Below are positions 60,057 to 64,000 of a DNA stretch of 64,000 bases, piece after piece. The notes below the pieces were generated by a model that saw only the letters and a program-made list of their open reading frames with translations, was not told the origin of the DNA and made no database searches. The position numbers were made by a program, and so were the translations under genes. This DNA is from Rhodococcoides trifolii (lineage in GTDB: Bacteria > Actinomycetota > Actinomycetes > Mycobacteriales > Mycobacteriaceae), in contig NZ_BMCU01000001.1 in NCBI RefSeq assembly GCF_014635345.1, positions 1,116,001-1,180,000 of the forward strand, given 5' to 3'. Numbering within the stretch: the first letter of the stretch is position 1; each line of letters opens with the position of its first letter.

Positions 60057-61024
60057 TCACCAGTGGTGGGTGGACGCGCACTGTCGTGGCCGGTTGGCAA
60101 CCAGAGGCGGCGATCGCTGGGTCTCGCGCAGCGATCGACACAGCCGACGAGCTCGATGTCGAAGCCGGTTCGGCTGCTACGTCCCTGGCCGATCTGGGTG
60201 CACGCGGCGCTTGGGTCGGCGAGGCGTACGACGCGGCCTCCTCCTGTGTCGAGCGCGTCCGTCGCAATGCGTCCACCAGTGCCCTCGCGATGCGGGCCGT
60301 CGGCCGTGCGATTCAGATCGGGGCCGACTCCGTCAGCCGGTCAAGGTCCGCGGTCCTGTCGGCGGTGTCGACTGCCGAAGCGGACGGCTGTGCCGTCTGT
60401 GACGATTGGTCCGTCCGTGCTGTCGGTGGTCAGCCCAAACGGGCTGCAATTCACGCTGAATCGATCGGTTCGAGACTTGCGGAACTCCATCGAGCGGATC
60501 GGCAGGCTGCGGATGCAGTTGTCCGCGCGCTCGAACCGTTGTCTCAGAGCGTTGGTGCGCGAAACTTCCTACCTCTTGTCATCGGGGTCGGACTGCTCGT
60601 CGAGATGGCCGTCGATGCCCTGATCGCAGCAGGCGTCGTCTCGCTGGGCGCGCTGCTGTTCGCGTTGGTCGATCAGTTCGGTGAGGGCGCGTGGGAGACG
60701 ATCGAGGACGCCATTCCGGACCAGTTCTTTGCGGATGCTGGGCCGGTAGACCAGGGCAGCGTGGAAGGTGTTTTGGACGCCAACAGTCAACCAGGCCGAA
60801 ATTCTCCCAACAGGCAAGTCGGGACAGACCAGGACGTGAAAGATTTATACGAGACATTGGCCAGGGAGGGACGATCGATGGACGCGAACAGATATCCGGG
60901 TGTTGGTGTCGAACTGCCAGATGGCACACAAGTACGAATGAGGGATTCGAGTACTTCGGGCGGCGCTACCTTGGACATCAAATTTCCAGACGGTAGCAAG
61001 GTCGTAAAGGTGCACGTCGGATGA
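60053..61024 (+). CDS. ESX-associated polymorphic toxin with short C-terminal domain
   Basis: 323 residues: an N-terminal helical WXG/LXG-like domain (1-120), a middle helical region with a hydrophobic segment (about 183-216), and a C-terminal module (about 258-323) that starts after a Asn/Pro/Gln-rich linker. The module has LYETLAREGRSMDANRYPGV, ELPDGTQVRMRDSSTSGG and FPDGSKVVKVHVG, a pattern typical of short polymorphic-toxin tails, possibly an RNase of barnase-like fold. It lies before three tandem immunity candidates, the first overlapping its stop by four bases. Confidence 0.75.
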   Translation: MITSGGWTRTVVAGWQPEAAIAGSRAAIDTADELDVEAGSAATSLADLGARGAWVGEAYDAASSCVERVRRNASTSALAMRAVGRAIQIGADSVSRSRSAVLSAVSTAEADGCAVCDDWSVRAVGGQPKRAAIHAESIGSRLAELHRADRQAADAVVRALEPLSQSVGARNFLPLVIGVGLLVEMAVDALIAAGVVSLGALLFALVDQFGEGAWETIEDAIPDQFFADAGPVDQGSVEGVLDANSQPGRNSPNRQVGTDQDVKDLYETLAREGRSMDANRYPGVGVELPDGTQVRMRDSSTSGGATLDIKFPDGSKVVKVHVG

Positions 61025-61464
61025 TCGAAAAAAGGCTCGAACACTTCCTGCTGTACGAACTCGACGACGACTGGACATCCCTCGGCCAGTTCGTCGGTGT
61101 CACTCGTAGAGTCTCGCCGGCACAAAGCTCCCTCGACCGAGTTGGCGAGATCATCGAGGAGTTCGCTCGGTGCGGTTTGATGACAATTGGTGGTTGGTCG
61201 ACCGAGACGGGCACTTGGGAGCCTTGGAACGTGCCGCTGTCCGAAGCAATGGACCGAATCGCAAACGGTTACGACGGTGAGGTCGGGTACCGCAATGCAA
61301 CCGAACGCCAGTTGGGATCGACCGAGGTCTTCCGAGGCGAGATCACGGCTGAAGGGAGAACCCTTCTGGCCGAGCTCGGTTCACCGTACGAGAAGTACGG
61401 AGACCCCTGGGCAGGGGAGGGCATGCTCGCTGCCGAAGGCGATTTCCCACCTTGGCAGCAATGA
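61021..61464 (+). CDS. Immunity-protein candidate, tandem copy 1
   Basis: 147 residues: LEHFLLYELDDDWTSLGQFVG at the start, EIIEEFARCGLMTIGGWSTETGTWEPW in the middle, and PYEKYGDPWAGEGMLAAEGDF at the end (each about 20 residues). ATG 61021 overlaps the toxin stop (ATGA), so it is the cognate-position immunity gene. It lacks the 11-13-residue N-terminal extension of copies 2 and 3. No family name is claimed. Its gene begins a triplicated 473-bp unit. Confidence 0.8.
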   Translation: MIEKRLEHFLLYELDDDWTSLGQFVGVTRRVSPAQSSLDRVGEIIEEFARCGLMTIGGWSTETGTWEPWNVPLSEAMDRIANGYDGEVGYRNATERQLGSTEVFRGEITAEGRTLLAELGSPYEKYGDPWAGEGMLAAEGDFPPWQQ

Positions 61465-61937
61465 ATGAGAAAGCGGCGGACGGAGCACTTTTGACGATCG
61501 ATGCTCGGCTCGAACATTTCCTGCTGTACGAACTTGACGACGACTGGATGCCACTGGGTTCCTTCGTCGGCATCGCTAGACGAGTCTCGCCGGATGATTG
61601 CTCTCTCGATCGGGTCGCCGAGGTCATAGAGGAGTTCGCTCGGCGGGGTTTGATGACGATTGGCGGTTGGTCGACCGACACCCGCACTTGGGAGCGCTGG
61701 ACGATCTCTCTTCCTGAGGCAATGCAACGCATCGCAGATGGTGATGGTCTGAACGTCGGTTACCGCTCGGCCACCGAGCAGCAACTCGGATTGACAGAGG
61801 TGTTCAGAGGCGAAATAACCACCGCTGGAAAGTTATTGCTGGCCGAGTTGGGCTCCCCCTACGAGAAGTACGGAGACCCCTGGGCAGGGGAGGGCATCCT
61901 CGCTGCCGAAGGCGATTTTCCACCTTGGCAGCAATGA
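61461..61937 (+). CDS. Immunity-protein candidate, tandem copy 2
   Basis: 158 residues, closely similar to copy 1 along its length, with differences mainly in residues about 85-120 (RWTISLPEAMQRIADGDGLNV). ATG 61461 overlaps the stop of copy 1 by four bases; a TTG at 61491 would match the start of the conserved part. The 3' end is almost identical to that of copy 1, marking the duplication junction. Confidence 0.8.
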   Translation: MNEKAADGALLTIDARLEHFLLYELDDDWMPLGSFVGIARRVSPDDCSLDRVAEVIEEFARRGLMTIGGWSTDTRTWERWTISLPEAMQRIADGDGLNVGYRSATEQQLGLTEVFRGEITTAGKLLLAELGSPYEKYGDPWAGEGILAAEGDFPPWQQ

Positions 61938-62410
61938 AGAAGCAAGCGGCGGACGGAGCACTCTTGACGATCGATGCTCGGCTCGAACATTTCCTCCTTT
62001 ACGAACTCGACGACGACTGGATGCCCTTTAAACCTTTCGTCGGCACGGCTCGTCGTGTCACGCCGCACGACAGCTCACTCGATCGAGTCGCCGAGATCAT
62101 CGAGGAGTTCGCTCGGCGTGGTCTGATGACGATTGGCGGGTGGTCGACCGTGACCCGCACATGGGAGCCCTGGACGGTGCCTCTTTCCGAGGCGATGCAT
62201 CGCATCGCGAACGGCCACGACGGTGAAGTTGGTTACCGCAACGCCACAGAAGATCAGTTGGGTTCCATGGAGGTATTTCGCGGCGAAATCACTCAGGATG
62301 GCAAGGATCTTCTGTCCACACTGGGGTCGCCGTACGAGAAGTACGGCGACCCATGGGAGGGGGACAGGTATCTCTCGGCCGAGGGCGACTTCCCGAAATG
62401 GGAACAGTGA
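61934..62410 (+). CDS. Immunity-protein candidate, tandem copy 3
   Basis: 158 residues, nearest to copy 2 at its N-terminal end (QAADGALLTIDARLEHFLL) and more diverged at its C-terminus (DRYLSAEGDFPKWEQ). ATG 61934 overlaps the stop of copy 2. Together the three copies may protect against different variants of the same toxin family made by competitors; that is inference. The operon appears to end here. Confidence 0.8.
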   Translation: MKKQAADGALLTIDARLEHFLLYELDDDWMPFKPFVGTARRVTPHDSSLDRVAEIIEEFARRGLMTIGGWSTVTRTWEPWTVPLSEAMHRIANGHDGEVGYRNATEDQLGSMEVFRGEITQDGKDLLSTLGSPYEKYGDPWEGDRYLSAEGDFPKWEQ

Positions 62411-62450
62411 CGCCGGCTCTGCCGCTGACGCTCATGCCACAATCGCCACC

Positions 62451-62912
62451 ATGACCTCCTACGAACACTCGGACTCCATCACCATCGCCGCCTCCCCGGC
62501 CGACGTCTACGCCCTGGTCTCCGACGTCACCCGCACCGGCGAGTGGAGTCCCATCTGCGAGGCGTGTTGGTGGACCGAAGGCGACGGTGGCGTCGGCTCG
62601 ACCTTCACCGGCCGCAACGTCACCCCGGACCGCACCTGGGAGACTGTGTCGACGGTCGAAGCGGCCGAGCCCGGCAAGCGCTTCGGGTGGGCGGTGGCAG
62701 GTGGCGTCGTACATTGGGCCTACATCCTCGAACCGGCCGACGGCGGTTCGACGACGCTGACCGAATCGTGGTCGTTCCCGGACGAGGGCGTCGAATACTT
62801 CCATTCCAAGTACGGCGAGGACGCGCAGAAGGAGATCGACAACCGCGTCGCCGCAGCGCACGACGGCATCCCGCGGACCTTGGCGGCCATCAAGAGGGTC
62901 GCCGAGTCCTGA
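62451..62912 (+). CDS. SRPBCC-family (polyketide cyclase/START-like) protein
   Basis: 153 residues with the helix-grip fold of SRPBCC proteins: DSITIAASPADVYALVSDVTRTGEWSPIC at the start (the SDVTRxGEWSP motif is typical of the polyketide-cyclase_2 group) and HDGIPRTLAAIKRVA in the long C-terminal helix. It likely binds a lipid-like or aromatic ligand; no catalytic residue can be named. ATG 62451 lies 41 bases after the immunity array and probably has its own promoter. Confidence 0.88.
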   Translation: MTSYEHSDSITIAASPADVYALVSDVTRTGEWSPICEACWWTEGDGGVGSTFTGRNVTPDRTWETVSTVEAAEPGKRFGWAVAGGVVHWAYILEPADGGSTTLTESWSFPDEGVEYFHSKYGEDAQKEIDNRVAAAHDGIPRTLAAIKRVAES

Positions 62913-62924
62913 TGCACTCCGTCT

Positions 62925-63293
62925 TCAGGCTCGGTCGTGCAGGGTGACGTGGTACCCGTCCGGGTCGGCGAAGGTGAATGTGCGGCCGAAGGGTCCGTCG
63001 ATGGGCGCGGAGGCGATGGTGTGTCCGTCCGCGACCAGTGAATCGTGGATTTCCTGAACGTCGTTGGCGTGGAACCAGATCGCTGCGCCGATTCCAGGCT
63101 GGGGAGTCGAGTTCAGGTCGGTGCCGGGGACAACTTCGCGTAGTGCAAACGCAATCGGCTTCGTCTCGAAGACCACTGCGTGAGGAGGTCCTGCCGGCGA
63201 GCGAACAAGGCCGAGGTACTTCTCGTAGAACGCCTGCGAAGCGTCGAGGTCGCGTGCTTGGAACGAGATGAAGTCGGGGCCAGTGGCGGGCAT
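62925..63293 (-). CDS. VOC (glyoxalase/bleomycin resistance) protein
   Basis: 122 residues of the vicinal-oxygen-chelate fold: PDFISFQARDLDASQAFYEKYLGL (first beta-alpha-beta) and AAIWFHANDVQEIHDSL plus FTFADPDGYHVTLHD (second). The metal positions are only partly conserved. It is divergent from a MarR gene across a four-half-site operator, which suggests inducible sequestration or conversion of a small toxic compound. Confidence 0.9.
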   Translation of the reverse strand: MPATGPDFISFQARDLDASQAFYEKYLGLVRSPAGPPHAVVFETKPIAFALREVVPGTDLNSTPQPGIGAAIWFHANDVQEIHDSLVADGHTIASAPIDGPFGRTFTFADPDGYHVTLHDRA

Positions 63294-63313
63294 GTATTCC
63301 TCCTAGGAAGTCG

Positions 63314-63357
63314 TGTCAGTTTTCTGACATACATCAATGTATGTCAGGATACTGACA
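63314..63357. promoter_or_regulatory. Four-half-site MarR operator
   Basis: TGTCAG-TTTT-CTGACA (63314-63329) and TGTCAG-GATA-CTGACA (63342-63357) repeat with a 28-bp period, and the inner half-sites form a larger palindrome CTGACATACAT-CA-ATGTATGTCAG. The last half-site overlaps the MarR start codon. This is the expected operator for the MarR/VOC pair, autoregulated. Confidence 0.82.
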
Positions 63358-63800
63358 TGAGTCAAGACGGGATCGAACTCGAATCGTCACTGGGCTACCT
63401 GCTGAAGGAAGCGTCCAGTGCTCTCCGCGCGGCCATGGAGGAGGTGCTGCGCCCGCTGGGGATGAGTGTGACGCACTATTCGTGTCTCGAGCTGCTGGCT
63501 CAGCGCCCGGGTTTGTCGAACTCCGAACTCGCACGAGGAGCGTTCGTCACCAGGCAGTCGATGAATGTTCTGCTGCAGGCCTTGGAACGGGACGGTTACG
63601 TGAGCAGGCCCGCGGCGGCACCCGTCGGAAAAGCGCTCCCCGCACAGCTCACTCCTCGTGGCCGTAGGAGCCTCGCGAAAGCGAGCGCTGCCGTTCGTTT
63701 CGTCGAGATCCGGATGCTGTCCGGGATGAGCGAGACCGAGCGGGCCGGCGCATTCCACCTGTTGCACAGCATGATCGAATCGCTGAACGACCGTGAGTAG
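63357..63800 (+). CDS. MarR-family regulator, divergent to the VOC gene
   Basis: 147 residues. The winged helix is visible in GLSNSELARGAFVTRQSMNVLLQALERDGYV (helices about 52-80) with the wing APVGKALPAQLT. The DNA-contacting D-x-R is replaced here by VGKA. It probably represses itself and the VOC gene through the palindromes that overlap its start. ATG 63357 is used because the operator fits it and no better ribosome site exists. Confidence 0.9.
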   Translation: MSQDGIELESSLGYLLKEASSALRAAMEEVLRPLGMSVTHYSCLELLAQRPGLSNSELARGAFVTRQSMNVLLQALERDGYVSRPAAAPVGKALPAQLTPRGRRSLAKASAAVRFVEIRMLSGMSETERAGAFHLLHSMIESLNDRE

Positions 63801-63810
63801 ATCCCGGAAC

Positions 63811-64000
63811 TTACAGCTCCCCCTCGGCCATCCGCGCCAGCGTCTCCGTCAGAACATCGGTTCCGGTGATCAGGTCCTGATCGTGCGTGTACTCGTTCTC
63901 GGCGTGTGAGACACCGTCGACGCTGGGGACGAAGAGCATGACCGTCGGGACGACGTCTTTCATGTTGGTGCTGTCGTGTCCGGCGCGCGTCCGCACGTTC
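63811..64000 (-). CDS. M20-type Zn-dependent amidohydrolase (partial, 3' end)
   Basis: The last 62 or so residues of a gene entering from beyond the window edge. The segment [41 protein letters not shown] and the ending [10 protein letters not shown] match the C-terminus of N-carbamoyl-amino-acid hydrolase/allantoate amidohydrolase-type M20 enzymes (AGHD and SH-x-E-x-E-x-T are diagnostic). These hydrolyse carbamoyl or ureido amides in the cytoplasm. The N-terminal part and start lie outside the window. Confidence 0.85.
   Translation of the reverse strand, partial: NVRTRAGHDSTNMKDVVPTVMLFVPSVDGVSHAENEYTHDQDLITGTDVLTETLARMAEGEL

Larger units (their letters stand above)
61021..62410 (+). repeat. 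Tandem triplication with exact 473-bp period
   Basis: The conserved start CTCGAACA(C/T)TTCCT occurs at 61036, 61509 and 61982, exactly 473 bp apart both times. Because 473 is not a multiple of three, each copy is in a different frame and is re-entered through an ATGA overlap, so unit length and coupling are kept together. Sequence divergence between copies implies that the duplications are not recent. Confidence 0.88.

Noticed and set aside
61021-62410. Tandem repeat as a CRISPR or other short array
   Set aside because: The unit is 473 bp and each is an intact gene.
1-64000. rRNA, tRNA, CRISPR arrays, prophage or integrase
   Set aside because: No clear signal for any of these was seen by reading; a tRNA scan could still find a small gene I missed.

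Overview
The window reads as a chromosome segment of a high-GC mycolate-type actinobacterium, most likely Rhodococcus/Rhodococcoides (Nocardiaceae). The grounds are GC-rich third codon positions throughout, many GTG starts and ATGA/GTGA overlaps, ESX (type VII) substrates of the WXG100 and PPE kinds with an EspG-like chaperone, an Eis-like acetyltransferase, DUF3558 and Abhydrolase_9 proteins, and a mycothiol-dependent-isomerase-type protein. No rRNA, tRNA, CRISPR array, transposase or integrase was recognised.

Layout. 0-5.5 kb: a cold-shock protein, then a complete BMP-type (nucleoside) ABC importer. 5.6-8 kb: a secreted purple-acid-type phosphatase and an NAD(P)-binding protein. 8.1-10.2 kb: an ESX toxin locus (two WXG100 proteins, a toxin, a 57-residue zinc-ribbon immunity candidate). 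10.2-16 kb: Eis-like acetyltransferase, HAD phosphatase, siderophore-interacting flavoprotein, two membrane proteins, and a MarR/FAD-monooxygenase pair. 16-19 kb: EspG/PPE/WXG/DUF3558 group. 19-25 kb: phosphoesterase, small enzymes, and a TetR/oxidoreductase pair. 25.1-26.2 kb: a nonsense-interrupted AbiEi/DUF559 nuclease gene bracketed by two 49-bp palindromes.

27.2-33 kb: a compact mycosporine-like amino acid (MAA) cluster on the minus strand. In transcription order it is a HAD-fold protein lacking both motif I aspartates, a sedoheptulose-7-phosphate cyclase (mysA), an O-methyltransferase (mysB), two ATP-grasp ligases (mysC, mysD), and an Fe(II)/2-oxoglutarate dioxygenase of TauD type. The last five are coupled by overlaps or gaps of a few bases. 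The expected product is a UV-absorbing MAA, possibly tailored by the dioxygenase.

33-41 kb: DUF4185 secreted protein, polysaccharide deacetylase, Abhydrolase_9, a UvrA-like resistance ATPase with its TetR regulator, and a TetR/SDR pair. 41.6-48.7 kb: probable catabolic block (serine hydrolase, TetR, acyl-CoA synthetase, nitroreductase, Baeyer-Villiger monooxygenase, PRISE-like reductase). 48.7-53.6 kb: aldo-keto reductase/TetR, a VapBC-type toxin-antitoxin pair and an XPB/Ssl2 N-terminal-domain protein.

53.6-58.2 kb: an NAD/ADP-ribose block. NrtR, an amidotransferase and a small acidic protein face a four-gene operon (ADP-ribosylglycohydrolase, macrodomain, PnuC, NadR-like NMNAT/kinase). 59.7-62.4 kb: a second ESX toxin locus whose immunity candidate is triplicated with an exact 473-bp period. 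The window ends with small enzymes, a MarR/VOC pair with a four-half-site operator, and the 3' part of an M20 amidohydrolase.
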